In this document: positions 28,294-37,588 of the stretch, one piece after another | How positions within the stretch are numbered: position 1 is the first letter of the stretch | How the letters are laid out: each line of letters starts with the position of its first letter | Assembly: GCF_001942305.1 (NCBI RefSeq) | Contig: NZ_MKKE01000002.1 | Coordinates: 62,001 to 126,000, forward strand | Source: Saccharomonospora sp. CUA-673 | GTDB lineage: Bacteria; Actinomycetota; Actinomycetes; Mycobacteriales; Pseudonocardiaceae | Reading direction: 5' to 3' | DNA: 64,000 bases | The notes under the pieces: generated by a model | The model's input: only the letters and a program-made list of their open reading frames with translations | The model's database searches: none | Told to the model about the DNA's origin: nothing | Position numbers and translations under genes: made by a program

Positions 28294-28641
28294 ATGTCCG
28301 ATGAGGTGTGCTCGACGTCGCTGGCGGGCGAGCCGTTGTCGCCGCCGCAGGCGACCGAGTTGTCCCGTGCGTTCAAGGCACTGTCCGATCCGGTGCGCCT
28401 GCGCCTGTTGTCGCTGATCGCCTCGCATACCGGCGGCGAGGCGTGCGTGTGCGATCTGACCGGCGCGTTCGACCTCACCGGACCCACCATCTCCCATCAC
28501 CTCAAGGTCCTCCGCGAGACCGGCCTGATCGTCGGCGAACGCCGTGGGACGTGGATCTACTACCGCGTCGATCCGGCCGTGCTGGATCGACTGTCGAGCG
28601 TCCTGGCACCGGCCGACACCGGAACGGATGTCCCCGCGTGA
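28294..28641 (+). CDS. arsR: ArsR-family arsenite-responsive repressor
   Basis: A 115-residue winged-helix repressor. FKALSDPVRLRLLSLI leads to the ACVCDL metal motif (Cys51, Cys53) at the start of the recognition region and TGPTISHHLKVLRETGL (62-78). Cys6 near the N terminus could be a third thiol ligand. ATG 28294 lies just after an 18-base palindromic operator, so it should repress its own operon until As(III) or Sb(III) binds. The stop overlaps the next start as GTGA. Confidence 0.95.
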   Translation: MSDEVCSTSLAGEPLSPPQATELSRAFKALSDPVRLRLLSLIASHTGGEACVCDLTGAFDLTGPTISHHLKVLRETGLIVGERRGTWIYYRVDPAVLDRLSSVLAPADTGTDVPA

Positions 28642-29732
28642 GCACCGAGACGCATGCGCCGGCCGAGTCCGGTGTGGCCGGCCGACTGTCGACGTTGGAC
28701 CGTTTCCTTCCACTGTGGATCGCGCTGGCCATGATCGCCGGGCTCCTGGCCGGGCGATCGGTGCCGGGCCTGGACAGCATGCTCAAGGCGATCGAGGTCG
28801 GCGGCATCTCGGTGCCGATCGCGCTGGGCCTGCTGGTGATGATGTACCCGGTACTGGCGAAGGTCCGCTACGACCGGCTCGACACCGTCACCCGCGACCA
28901 CCGGCTGCTGTGGTCGTCGCTGGCGCTGAACTGGATCCTCGGACCGGCGCTGATGTTCGCACTGGCGTGGCTGCTGCTGCCGGACCTGCCGGAGTACCGG
29001 ACCGGGCTGATCATCGTCGGGCTCGCCCGCTGCATCGCCATGGTGATCATCTGGAACGACCTCGCGTGCGGCGACCGCGAGGCGGCGGCCGTGCTGGTCG
29101 CCCTCAACTCGGCGTTCCAGGTCGTCGCGTTCGGCGCGCTCGGCTGGTTCTACCTCGCCCTGCTGCCCGGCTGGCTGGGTCTGCCCACGGCCGATCTCGA
29201 CGTCTCGGCCTGGCAACTGGTCGTCAACGTGGTGATCTTCCTGGGCATCCCGTTGCTCGCGGGCTACGTGACGCGCCGCATCGGCGAACGCACCAAGGGA
29301 CGCGGCTGGTACGAATCCCGGTTCCTGCCGCGGATCGGGCCGTTCGCCCTGTACGGCCTGCTGTTCACCATCGTCCTGCTGTTCGCACTGCAGGGTGAGC
29401 AGATCACCGGCCGCCCGCTCGACGTGGTGCGCATCGCGCTGCCGCTGCTGATCTACTTCGCCGTGATGTGGGCGGGCTCGTACGCGCTCGGACGCGCCGT
29501 CGGCCTCAACTACGAACGCACGACCACGCTCGCGTTCACCGCCGCGGGCAACAACTTCGAACTCGCCATCGCCGTCGCCATCGCCACGTTCGGCGCGACC
29601 AGCGGGCAGGCGCTCGCCGGCGTCGTCGGGCCCCTGATCGAGGTGCCCGTCCTCGTCGGACTCGTGTACGTCTCGCTCGCACTGAGGCGCCGCTTGTTCA
29701 CACAGCCCGGTCCCACAACCACCGGAGGGTGA
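28638..29732 (+). CDS. acr3: ACR3-family arsenite efflux permease
   Basis: A 364-residue ten-helix transporter that exports As(III) driven by proton motive force. Key motifs of ACR3 are present: GLARCIAMVIIWNDLACGD with the essential Cys132 in TM4, and FTAAGNNFELAIAVAIA with the conserved Glu in TM9. GTG 28638 overlaps the arsR stop. It is followed at 2 bases by the arsenate reductase, giving a complete arsR-acr3-arsC detoxification operon. Confidence 0.96.
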   Translation: MSTETHAPAESGVAGRLSTLDRFLPLWIALAMIAGLLAGRSVPGLDSMLKAIEVGGISVPIALGLLVMMYPVLAKVRYDRLDTVTRDHRLLWSSLALNWILGPALMFALAWLLLPDLPEYRTGLIIVGLARCIAMVIIWNDLACGDREAAAVLVALNSAFQVVAFGALGWFYLALLPGWLGLPTADLDVSAWQLVVNVVIFLGIPLLAGYVTRRIGERTKGRGWYESRFLPRIGPFALYGLLFTIVLLFALQGEQITGRPLDVVRIALPLLIYFAVMWAGSYALGRAVGLNYERTTTLAFTAAGNNFELAIAVAIATFGATSGQALAGVVGPLIEVPVLVGLVYVSLALRRRLFTQPGPTTTGG

Positions 29733-29734
29733 CC

Positions 29735-30160
29735 ATGTCCGACACCTCAGCCGCCCCGTCCCAGCCGCCGCGCCCGTCGGTGTTGTTCGTGTGCGTGCAC
29801 AACGCGGGGCGCTCGCAGATGGCGGCCGCGCTGCTCGAACATCACGGCGGCGGCCGCGTCGAGGTCCGCTCGGCGGGCTCGGCGCCGGCGGACTCGATCA
29901 ACCCCGCGGTCGTCGAGGTCATGGGCGAACTGGACATCGACCTCCACGCCGCGGTGCCGAAGGTGCTGACGACGGAGGCGGTCGAGGCCTCGGACGTCGT
30001 GGTCACGATGGGCTGCGGCGACGCGTGCCCCGTGTTCCCCGGCAAGCGGTACCTGGACTGGCAGCTCGAGGACCCGGCCGGTCGGGGCGTCGACGCCGTC
30101 CGCCGCATCCGCGACGACATCGACCTCCGCGTCCGCACCCTCCTGTCCGAACTGCCCTAA
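29735..30160 (+). CDS. arsC: Arsenate reductase, low-MW phosphatase fold
   Basis: A 141-residue protein with the PTP loop VCVHNAGRSQMAAALL (Cys20, Arg26), GSAP, a resolving-cysteine pair region GCGDACPVFPG (Cys94, Cys98) and the DWQLEDP acid loop. It reduces As(V) to As(III) for export by ACR3. The spacing of the two distal cysteines is shorter than in thioredoxin-coupled S. aureus ArsC, so it may be a mycothiol- or mycoredoxin-dependent type common in actinobacteria; that is inference. ATG 29735 is preceded by GGAGGG. Confidence 0.93.
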   Translation: MSDTSAAPSQPPRPSVLFVCVHNAGRSQMAAALLEHHGGGRVEVRSAGSAPADSINPAVVEVMGELDIDLHAAVPKVLTTEAVEASDVVVTMGCGDACPVFPGKRYLDWQLEDPAGRGVDAVRRIRDDIDLRVRTLLSELP

Positions 30161-30222
30161 CCCCCGTCGCCGTGTCAGCACCCCCCGTCGCCGTGTCAGC
30201 AATCCACGTCGCCGTGTTGGCG
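30161..30222. repeat. Three tandem copies of a ~20-bp GC-rich unit
   Basis: A unit close to CCCCCGTCGCCGTGTCAGCA occurs at 30161-30180, again at 30181-30201 with one extra C, and in degenerate form at 30202-30222. It lies between convergent arsC and the ABC gene; the third copy encodes the end of the ABC protein. It is followed by a TGGCGT/ACGCCA hairpin inside the coding region. Confidence 0.7.
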
Positions 30223-31800
30223 TTTCGGGGACGCCACGGCGTCGTGCAGTGACCGGGTGGCGATGACCAGCTCCTTGCCGGCACGCGAGCACGGGGCGGA
30301 TTCGAGCACGCCCGGACCGGCCGTCTCCACGATGCGGCCGGCGTCGACGACGTGCAGCTCGTCGGCCGGCCGGGACACCGCGGCCAGGTCGTGGCTGATC
30401 AGCACCACCGCCATGCCGAACGTCCCACGCGCATGGGCGAGCGTGCGCAACACCTCGGCCCGGTTGACCGTGTCCAACGCGGAAGTGACCTCGTCGCAGA
30501 TCAGCACCCGCGGACGGGCCAGCAGCGCACGCACCAACGCCGCACGTTGCAACTGGCCGCCGGACAACTCGTCGGGCCGTCGCCGCGCCTGCTCGGCGTC
30601 GACGCCCCAGGCGGCCAACAGTTCCGCCGCCTCCGCCCGTGCCTCCCGGACCGGGACGCCGCGGAGCAGCTCGGCGGTCCGGGCGATCTGCGTCGTCACC
30701 GCACGGCCCGGGTCGAAACTCGCCTGCGCGTCCTGGGGTACGTACTGCACGTGCCGTCGTTGCGCCCGCGTACGCCGCCGGGCGCTCGGCGACACCGGCT
30801 CCCCGTCGAGGCGCAGCACGCCGCTGGTGAACGGAGTCAGGCCGGCGAGACCGCGGGCCAGGGTCGTCTTCCCCGCGCCCGAGCGGCCGACGATGGCCAC
30901 CCACCCTCCCTCGTGGACTGTCAGGTGCGCCCCGCCCAGCAGCACGGCGCCGTCGCGTGCGCGGTGACCGACGCCCTCGGCGACCAACACCGGCGGCCCC
31001 GGCCGGGACTGCGGCGCCCGACCGGCCGTGGCCGACTCGGCCGCCACCAGCGTGCGCCCCTGCTCGGAAGCGGGCGCTCCGAGCACCGACGCCGATGTGC
31101 CGCGCTCGACGACGCGGCCGTCGTGCAGCACCAGCACCGTCCCGGCCAGCCGCCGCGCCAGTGCGAGGTCGTGGGTCAACAGCACCAGCGCCGTGCCGGC
31201 CGCAACCACATCGGACAGCAGATCGGCGATCTCGGACCGGGTGACGGTGTCCGCGCCGGTCGTCGGCTCGTCGAGGACGATCACCTCCGGCCGGGTGATC
31301 AGCGCCTGCGCCAGCACGACGCGTTGTTGCTGGCCGCCGGAGAGTTGGTGCGGGAAGCGCCGGAGCACCGCCGGATCCAAACCGACCGCGGCTACCACGC
31401 TGCGCACCGCCGCCTCGCGCCCGGCCCGGCCGGGACCGCGCGACCCCGACTCCCGCAACGCGGCCGCCTCGCGCAGGGCGCCACCGATCCGCCGCATCGG
31501 GTTCAACGCCTCGCCCGGATGTTGCGGCACCAGCGCGATCCTGCCCGCCCGCGCCGTCCGCCGCGTCTTCTCCGAACGGCCCAGCAGGTCCACTCCGGAC
31601 AGTGTCACGCTGCCCGACAGGGCGATGCCCGGACGGGACTCCCCCAGCAGCGCCTGCGCGAGTGTCGTCTTGCCGCTGCCCGACCGGCCCACGACGGCCA
31701 CCACGGTGCCCGGCTCGACGTCGACGTCCACCGCGTCCACGAGGACCCGCTCGTCCGCGCGCGCGTGCACGCCGCGCGCCCGCACAACCCGCCCGCTCAC
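30196..31800 (-). CDS. ABC importer ATPase, two fused domains (DppD-DppF/NikD-NikE type)
   Basis: A 534-residue double ATPase. Domain 1 has Walker A GRSGSGKTTLA (about 39-49), a GVDLL linker, signature LSGGQQQRVVLAQAL and Walker B VIVLDEPTTGAD. Domain 2 has Walker A GRSGAGKTTLARG, signature LSGGQLQRAALVRALLA and Walker B VLICDEVTSALD, where Glu is retained. The pair corresponds to the separate D and F subunits of peptide/nickel importers joined in one chain. GTG 31800 overlaps the permease stop as GTGA. It is the last gene of the B12-riboswitch operon. Nickel, cobalt complex or peptide could be the cargo; operon context favours a cobalt chelate. Confidence 0.93.
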   Translation of the reverse strand: MSGRVVRARGVHARADERVLVDAVDVDVEPGTVVAVVGRSGSGKTTLAQALLGESRPGIALSGSVTLSGVDLLGRSEKTRRTARAGRIALVPQHPGEALNPMRRIGGALREAAALRESGSRGPGRAGREAAVRSVVAAVGLDPAVLRRFPHQLSGGQQQRVVLAQALITRPEVIVLDEPTTGADTVTRSEIADLLSDVVAAGTALVLLTHDLALARRLAGTVLVLHDGRVVERGTSASVLGAPASEQGRTLVAAESATAGRAPQSRPGPPVLVAEGVGHRARDGAVLLGGAHLTVHEGGWVAIVGRSGAGKTTLARGLAGLTPFTSGVLRLDGEPVSPSARRRTRAQRRHVQYVPQDAQASFDPGRAVTTQIARTAELLRGVPVREARAEAAELLAAWGVDAEQARRRPDELSGGQLQRAALVRALLARPRVLICDEVTSALDTVNRAEVLRTLAHARGTFGMAVVLISHDLAAVSRPADELHVVDAGRIVETAGPGVLESAPCSRAGKELVIATRSLHDAVASPKRQHGDVDC

Positions 31801-32615
31801 CGCCCGGCCGCCGATCGTGCCGCCCGGCTCCACCGCATCGACCGCGCCGCTCCGGTCCTCCTGGTGGCCCGGTCCACGACCAGGTTGGCCGCGACGCACA
31901 GCACCACCAGCAGGCCCGCGGGGACGAGGGCGGTCCACGGTTGCAGGAACAGCGCCTCCCGGTTGCGTTCGACGAGCACCGCCCAGTCGACCGCCGACGA
32001 GCCCAGTCCGAGCCCGAGGAAGTTCGCCGACGCGATCAGCTGCAGCACCACGATCAGCCTGCTGCCCGCGTCCACGGCCACCGGACCGGCGACGGCTCGT
32101 CCGGTGTGCCACAGGTGGATGCGCCACCACGGTTCACCCTGCAGCACCATCGTCTCCACCGCCGCGCGGCACGCCGGTGCCAACGCGGCGCTGCGGGCCA
32201 GTCGCACGATCGCCGGCAGCTGCAGCGCGGCCACCGCCGCGACCAGGCCGAACGCGTCCTGCCGTCCGGTGGCCGCCAGCACCAGCAGCACGAGCAGACC
32301 CGGCAGCGCCAGCAGCAGGTCGAGACCGTGCAGCAGCGTCTCGTCGACCCACCGGCGCGACTGGCCGACCATCGTCAGCGCCAAGGGGACGCCGACGAGG
32401 TACGCCAGCGCCAGCGACGCGCCCGCCAGCAGCACCACCGTCTGCCCGCCGGACAGGGCCAACGCGAGCACGTCCCGGCCGAGCACGTCCGTGCCGAGGG
32501 GGTGCCCGGACCCGGGCGGCAGCAACGGCGCGGCCTGTGACTGCGTCGGCCCCGCCAACAGCGGACCCAGGACCGCCACCAGCAGTCCGGCGCCGAGCAT
32601 CGCCCACCCGATCAC
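31797..32615 (-). CDS. ABC importer permease (DppC/NikC-like)
   Basis: A 272-residue inner-membrane permease with about six helices. HPLGTDVLGRDVLALALSG near residue 38 is a hallmark of the DppC/NikC/OppC subunit, and the cytoplasmic EAA-like loop is around RLARSAALAPACRAAVETMVLQGEPWWR, somewhat diverged. GTG 32615 overlaps the upstream permease stop, and its own stop overlaps the ATPase start. Partner of the DppB-like permease. Confidence 0.92.
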   Translation of the reverse strand: MIGWAMLGAGLLVAVLGPLLAGPTQSQAAPLLPPGSGHPLGTDVLGRDVLALALSGGQTVVLLAGASLALAYLVGVPLALTMVGQSRRWVDETLLHGLDLLLALPGLLVLLVLAATGRQDAFGLVAAVAALQLPAIVRLARSAALAPACRAAVETMVLQGEPWWRIHLWHTGRAVAGPVAVDAGSRLIVVLQLIASANFLGLGLGSSAVDWAVLVERNREALFLQPWTALVPAGLLVVLCVAANLVVDRATRRTGAARSMRWSRAARSAAGR

Positions 32616-33562
32616 GTGACCACGTCCCGCTGCGGAACGAGCCGCCGCGCCGCGACATCCGCGAGGACGTTGACCACGACCGTGGTGACGACGAACAGGA
32701 TCGCGTAGCCCTGCACCACCGGCAGGTCGCGCGCCCGCACCGCCTCCACGAACCCGGCGCCGACGCCGGGCAGACCGAACATCGCCTCCACCACGAGCAC
32801 ACCGCCGAGGAGACCGTCCACCGTGCGCGCCAGCTGCTGCACGGCCGGGGCGATGCCGTTCGGCACCACGGTGCGCAGCAGCACGGCGCGTTCGGAGACG
32901 CCGAGCAGCCGCAGGTGCGTCGCGTAGGGCGCGTCACGCGCGTCGGCCACCCCGATCCGGATCTGCCGCGCCAGCGCGCACAGGTGCTTCGCCACGAGCA
33001 CCGCGACGGGCAGCACAAGTACCGCAGGCTGGTCGACCAGCGACCCTCCCGGCAGTCCGGCAGCCGTGGCAGGAAACCACCCCAGCTGCAGCGCGAACAC
33101 GGCGGCCAGCACCATGCCGAGCGCGAACTCCGGAATCGCGCCGAGCGCCACGACCAGCGCGTTCAGCGCCCGGTCGACCCGCGAGCCGGGCCGCGTTCCG
33201 CCGAGGACTCCGACCAGCAGGGCCACCGGCAGCACACACGCCAGCGTCACCGCGGCCAGCACCAGCGTGCCGGCCACCTCCGAACCCAGGTCCTCGGTCA
33301 CCGGTCGCCCGGTCAACCACGACGTGCCGAGGTCGCCGCGGACAATCCCCGCGAGCCATTCGACGAACCGCTCACCCCACGGCCGATCCAGCCCCAGCTC
33401 GGCACGCAGAGCCGCGACCTGCTCGTCCGTGGCGTGCTCCCCGGCCGCGATCACGGCCGTGTCGCCGGGCAGCAGGGACGTCAGCACGTAGACGCCCGTG
33501 ACGACGACCGCGATCTGCACCAGCCCGGCGCCGAGCCGCCGCACGGGGTAGGGCGCGCTCAC
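32612..33562 (-). CDS. ABC importer permease (DppB/NikB-like)
   Basis: A 316-residue permease of the DppB/NikB type. The family features are LGLDRPWGERFVEWLAGIVRGDLGTSW after TM1, four to five further helices, and a loop with IRIGVADARDAPYATHLRLLGVSERAVLLRTVVPNG, the EAA motif that contacts the ATPase. GTG 33562 overlaps the inferred stop of the substrate-binding protein gene as GTGA, consistent with the other junctions of the operon. Confidence 0.93.
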   Translation of the reverse strand: MSAPYPVRRLGAGLVQIAVVVTGVYVLTSLLPGDTAVIAAGEHATDEQVAALRAELGLDRPWGERFVEWLAGIVRGDLGTSWLTGRPVTEDLGSEVAGTLVLAAVTLACVLPVALLVGVLGGTRPGSRVDRALNALVVALGAIPEFALGMVLAAVFALQLGWFPATAAGLPGGSLVDQPAVLVLPVAVLVAKHLCALARQIRIGVADARDAPYATHLRLLGVSERAVLLRTVVPNGIAPAVQQLARTVDGLLGGVLVVEAMFGLPGVGAGFVEAVRARDLPVVQGYAILFVVTTVVVNVLADVAARRLVPQRDVVT

Positions 33563-35102
33563 CCCACGACGCGCCGTCGAACCGCGCCCAGTCCTGCGAG
33601 TTCGGCGTCGCCGCGCGCAATCCGTCGACGCCCGGGGCGACGGCGACGTTCCAGTGGCTGAATCCCCACACGACGAGCCCGCTGTCGACGTGGGCGACGT
33701 GCTGGGCCCGGGCGAGCAGGCGCGCCCGGTCGCCGTCGTCGGCGGTGGCGATCGCCCGGGAGAACAGGCCGTCGAACTCGGCCGAGTCGAAGTGGGTGTA
33801 GTTGCCGCTCTCGCTGCCGGAGGTCATCCGCTGCCCGAGGAACACCGGCACCGGCAGCGCGGCCGTCCGGGTGTGCGCGGCCACGCCCCGCTCCTCGATC
33901 TCGTCGAAGTAGGTCTCCGACGGCCGGGCCTGCGGGGTGACCGTCAGCCCGATCTCGGCCAACTGTTCGGCGATCAGCGTCGCCGCCCGCTCGAAGTACG
34001 GGTCGGTGTCGCTGGTCAGCAGTGTGATCTCCGAGCGCCCTGCACCGGCCTCGCGCACGAGTTCTCGGGCGCGGTCGACGTCCCGGGTGCGCTGCGGCAG
34101 ATCATCGGCGTAGTGCTCGAGATCCTTGCCGAACAGGTCGTTGCCGACCTCGCCCTTGCCACTGAGCGCGACCTCCACGAGCGCTTCCCGGTCGATACCG
34201 AGCTGCACCGCCTCGCGCAGACGCGGATCGTCGAACGGGGCACGGTCGACCTTGAGCGCCACCGCCTGCATCGTGCTGTGGGGCGCGGACAGCACCCGCG
34301 CGCGCTCGTCGCCCTCGAGCCTGCGCGCGGCGTTGGCGCCGACGTCGTGCGCGTAGTGCACCTGCCCGGACAGCAGCGCCGACACCCGGGCAGACTCGTC
34401 GTTGATGGGCACGAATTCCAGCTCCGCAGGTGCCGCCGGGCCGGACCAGTGGTCGTCGAACCTCGTGAACACCGCACTGCCGCCGGGTTCGAACGACGAG
34501 AACCGGAACGGCCCGGACCCGACCGGGTTCCGGAAGCCCGTCGTGCCCGCCGGGACGATCTCGGTGCCCGGTGCGCCCCACGCCGCCGGGAACTCGAAGT
34601 TCGGCGCCTGCAGGACGAGTTCGAGTTCGCGTTCGGAGTGGGCGCGGCTCGCCGCGAAGTCCACCGGGGTGAAGTGCGTCTGCGCGGACGCGCCGGCCCC
34701 GGGGTCGGCGATCCGCCGGTAGCTGTACAGGACGTCCTCGGCCGTCACGGGGCTTCCGTCGTGGAACCGGGCCCCGCGCAGCGTGATCCGCCAGCGCCGG
34801 CCGGCATCTCCGGACTCCCACGACTCGGCCAGCCGCGGGACGATGCTCATGTCGTCGTCGTACGCCACGAGGGTGTCGAACAGGGCCTTGGCCCTGGCCT
34901 GGTCGACGAACAGCGGCGTCACGTGCGGATCGAGCGACTCCCGTCCACCCGCCGTCGCGAAGGCGACGCGGAACCGCTCGCTTCCCGCACCGCCCGCGGC
35001 GCATCCCGGGAGGACGGTCACGGCGGCGGCACCCGCAGCGGCGGCGAGGAAACGCCGCCGGGTCCATCGTGGACGGACCCGGTCACCGGCGGCTCGGCTC
35101 AT
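33559..35102 (-). CDS. Family 5 extracellular solute-binding lipoprotein, frameshifted at the C terminus
   Basis: A substrate-binding protein of about 514 residues for the adjacent ABC importer. ATG 35102 follows AAGGAGGG. The N terminus has a twin-arginine stretch RRRFLAAAAG (15-24) and the lipobox LPGC with Cys34, so it is a Tat-exported lipoprotein. The SBP_bac_5 body shows LAESWESGDAGRRWRITLRGARFHDGSPVTAEDVLYSYRR split over residues 90-130. The frame fails to stop at ARFDGASWG; one G missing from a run of four near 33563-33566 would give a TGA overlapping the permease GTG. Without that base the frame runs on meaninglessly to 33372. CntA, NikA and peptide-binding proteins belong to the same family. 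Confidence 0.88.
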
Positions 35103-36449
35103 GTCCACCCTCCTTGTCCCCGGCACCTTCGCCGGTGTCAGCGGTGTCGTCGGTGTCAGCGGTGTCAGCAGCCTTGTCGTCGGCGTCCTCGGATGCGGCG
35201 CTCTCGGAGGACCGGCGGAGCAGGCCGCGGCGTTCCATGGCCCCCGCACCCGCGGCTCCGGCGAGTCCGACGACGCACAGCGCCAACACGGGAGCCACCG
35301 CAGTTCCGCCACCCCGGCGAGGTCGAGCAGGGTTCCGGCGAGCCAGCTCACGCCGGCGGCCGCGACGCTCGAGACGAGGTAGTAGAACCCGTAGTAGGTG
35401 CCGGCCAGCCGTTCGCTGCCGACGACGGGAAGCAGCTCCATCGCGAACGGATTGGTGATGGCCTGGCCGACGGTGAACAGCACCGTCGTCGCCAGCACCG
35501 GGATCATCACCAGTGCCACCGTCACGCCGAGGTCCTCACCGGTGCGGGTGACCAGGAACGGCGAGGCGACCAGCAGCGGCACGAACGACAGGCCCATGCA
35601 CGCCAGGCCGACGACGACCGAGCGGCCGGAGGTCCACCGCGCGCGGCACCATTCGGTGATCCGCACCTGACCGGCCACGCCGATCACCGTGGACACGACG
35701 AACACCAGCGTGATCGCCCACGACAGCCCGGACACCCGCTGCGCCTCGAGCGGGATCATCAGGTACAGCTGGTTGTACAGGCCGAAGTAGGCCGACAGCG
35801 ACACCGTGAACGCGAGGAACCGCCGGTTGGTCACGACCTCGCGCCAACTGCCGAGCACGCCCGTCTGTTGCGGTTCGACCTCGCGGTGCGGCAGGACGAG
35901 GATCTGCGCCACCGTGAGGACGGCGAACGCGACGCACGCGACCCACGCCACGGCGCGGAAGTCGATCGTCAGCAGCAGCGCGCCGAGCAGCGGCCCGACC
36001 AGCGTGCCGGCGTGGGCGAAGACGTTGAACACCGAGAACGCCTCGGCGCGCCGCTCCCCGGCCTCGTGCATGAGGTAGGTCCGCACGGCAGGGTTGAAGA
36101 ACGCCCCCGCGAGCCCGGTGAGCACCACGGCGGCGATCAGCCCCGGCAGCGACGTCAGCAGGGCGAACAGGCCGAACGCCAGCACCCGCAGACCGCAGCC
36201 GAGGATGATCATCGGCCGGCAGCCGATCCGATCCGCGGCGGTGCCGCCGACGAGGAACATGCCCTGCTGGCTGAGGTTCCGCAGCCCGAGCACGAGGCCG
36301 ACGATCGCGGCCCCGTATCCGAGTTCGGTGCTCATGTACGAGGCCAGGAACGGCAGCAGCATGTAGAAGCCGATGTTGATGCCGAACTGGTTGAGCACCA
36401 GCAGCCGCGCCGGTGTGGACAGCTGTCGGAATGCGCTTCGGGTCGTCAC
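35083..36449 (-). CDS. MFS transporter, frameshifted near the C terminus
   Basis: A twelve-helix major facilitator of about 455 residues. TM1 is ARLLVLNQFGINIGFYMLLPFL, followed by the A-motif-like GGTAADRIGCRPMI loop. GTG 36449 has GAGGAGG upstream and overlaps the preceding stop. After LDLAGVAELRWLP the protein continues one base out of phase as VLALCVVGLAGAAGAGA, with an acidic Asp/Glu/Thr-rich cytoplasmic tail ending at 35083; one base is missing near 35291. Lying between biosynthesis-like genes and an importer, it is a candidate exporter of the product, comparable to CntE in staphylopine systems; this is inference. Confidence 0.87.
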
Positions 36450-37588
36450 GAGAGCTCCTCCTCGCGGGTCGCATCGGGGCGCGGCGCTCGCCGCTCGCAC
36501 GGATCGGGCACGTCGACGCAGCGCGCCCATCGGTGCCCGACCGAATCGGCGACACTGTCCACTGTGTCCGGTTCGTCGGCGACGGCCGTCAGTCCGTGGC
36601 GTAGGCAGAAGCCGTCGTCGAAGACCGATTCCCAGTAGCGGCTCGGTCCGTCGGGGAACACGGCGGCCACGCGGTCGGAGCCGAGCTCGCGTGCGCACCA
36701 CGCCGCGACCATCGCGGCGGCTCCGGTGCTCCAGCCGCCGCTGACGAACGTGCCGGCCGCCAGCCGCCGGCACGCGTCGACCGTCTCCCCCGGGCCGACC
36801 CAGTGGACCTCGTCGAACTGGTCGTAGGCCACGTTGTCGGGATGGATGCTGCTGCCCAGTCCGCGCATCACGCGCCGCCGGGCCGGCTGGCCGAAGACGC
36901 TCGAGCCCGGGGCGTCGACGCCGATCAGGCGGACGTCGGGCCAGGTGCGGCGCACCACCGACGCGATGCCCGCACTGTGCCCGCCGGTGCCGACACTGCA
37001 CACGAGGGCGTCGAGGTGCTCGAGCTGCTGGGCCAGTTCGAGGCCCATCTGGTGATACCCCGTGGGGTTGTCCGGGTTGTTGTACTGGTCGGGCCAATAC
37101 GCGCCGGGGATCTCGTCCAGGATCTGCTCGACCCGATCGAGGCGCGCCTGCTGCCAGCCCCCGGTCGGGTGTGGACGGTCGACGATCTCCAGGCGCGTCC
37201 CGTAGGCGTGCAGCAGGCGCCGGGTCATGTCGTCGAGTTCGTCGTCGGCGACGATGACGACGGGGTGCCCGAGGGCGCGCCCGACGAACGACAGTCCGAT
37301 GGCGAGCGTGCCGCTGCTCGATTCGACGACGGTGCCGCCGTCGTCGAGGTCACCGCGCCGGCGGGCGCCCTGCAGCATCGCCAGCGCCGCGCGGGCCTTC
37401 ATCGTGGCAGGGCCGACTCCTTCCAATTTGGCCCAGAATCCCGGATGGTGCCGGGGCAAGGGCGTACTCACGCGCAGCACCGGGGTGTTGCCGATGAGGT
37501 CGAGCAGCGATACGCACCGGCGTCCGCCCGGAGTGTCCACCGTGGTCGTCCGCGTCTCGCCGGGACCGGTGTGCTGGAACGGAATCAC
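36446..37588 (-). CDS. PLP-dependent cysteine-synthase-like enzyme
   Basis: A 380-residue fold type II PLP enzyme. SLLDLIGNTPVLRV opens the domain; the PLP lysine is in KLEGVGPATMKARAALAML (Lys64), replacing the usual NPxGSxKDR. The substrate loop is ESSSGTLAIGLSF and the phosphate-binding glycine loop is CSVGTGGHSAGI. A C-terminal extension of about 50 residues ends in a charged tail. Such enzymes do beta-replacement on O-acetyl- or O-phosphoserine; relatives include CysK, CBS and SbnA, which makes a siderophore precursor. Changed residues around the lysine suggest a specialised role rather than cysteine synthesis. It overlaps its neighbours on both sides by 4 bases, inside the B12-controlled operon. 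Confidence 0.85.
   Translation of the reverse strand: MIPFQHTGPGETRTTTVDTPGGRRCVSLLDLIGNTPVLRVSTPLPRHHPGFWAKLEGVGPATMKARAALAMLQGARRRGDLDDGGTVVESSSGTLAIGLSFVGRALGHPVVIVADDELDDMTRRLLHAYGTRLEIVDRPHPTGGWQQARLDRVEQILDEIPGAYWPDQYNNPDNPTGYHQMGLELAQQLEHLDALVCSVGTGGHSAGIASVVRRTWPDVRLIGVDAPGSSVFGQPARRRVMRGLGSSIHPDNVAYDQFDEVHWVGPGETVDACRRLAAGTFVSGGWSTGAAAMVAAWCARELGSDRVAAVFPDGPSRYWESVFDDGFCLRHGLTAVADEPDTVDSVADSVGHRWARCVDVPDPCERRAPRPDATREEELS

Noticed and set aside
33372-37097. A 1241-codon open frame that joins the MFS carrier and the solute-binding protein
   Set aside because: It arises from two one-base shifts; each family starts and ends normally with its own ribosome site, so it is two genes and not a natural fusion.
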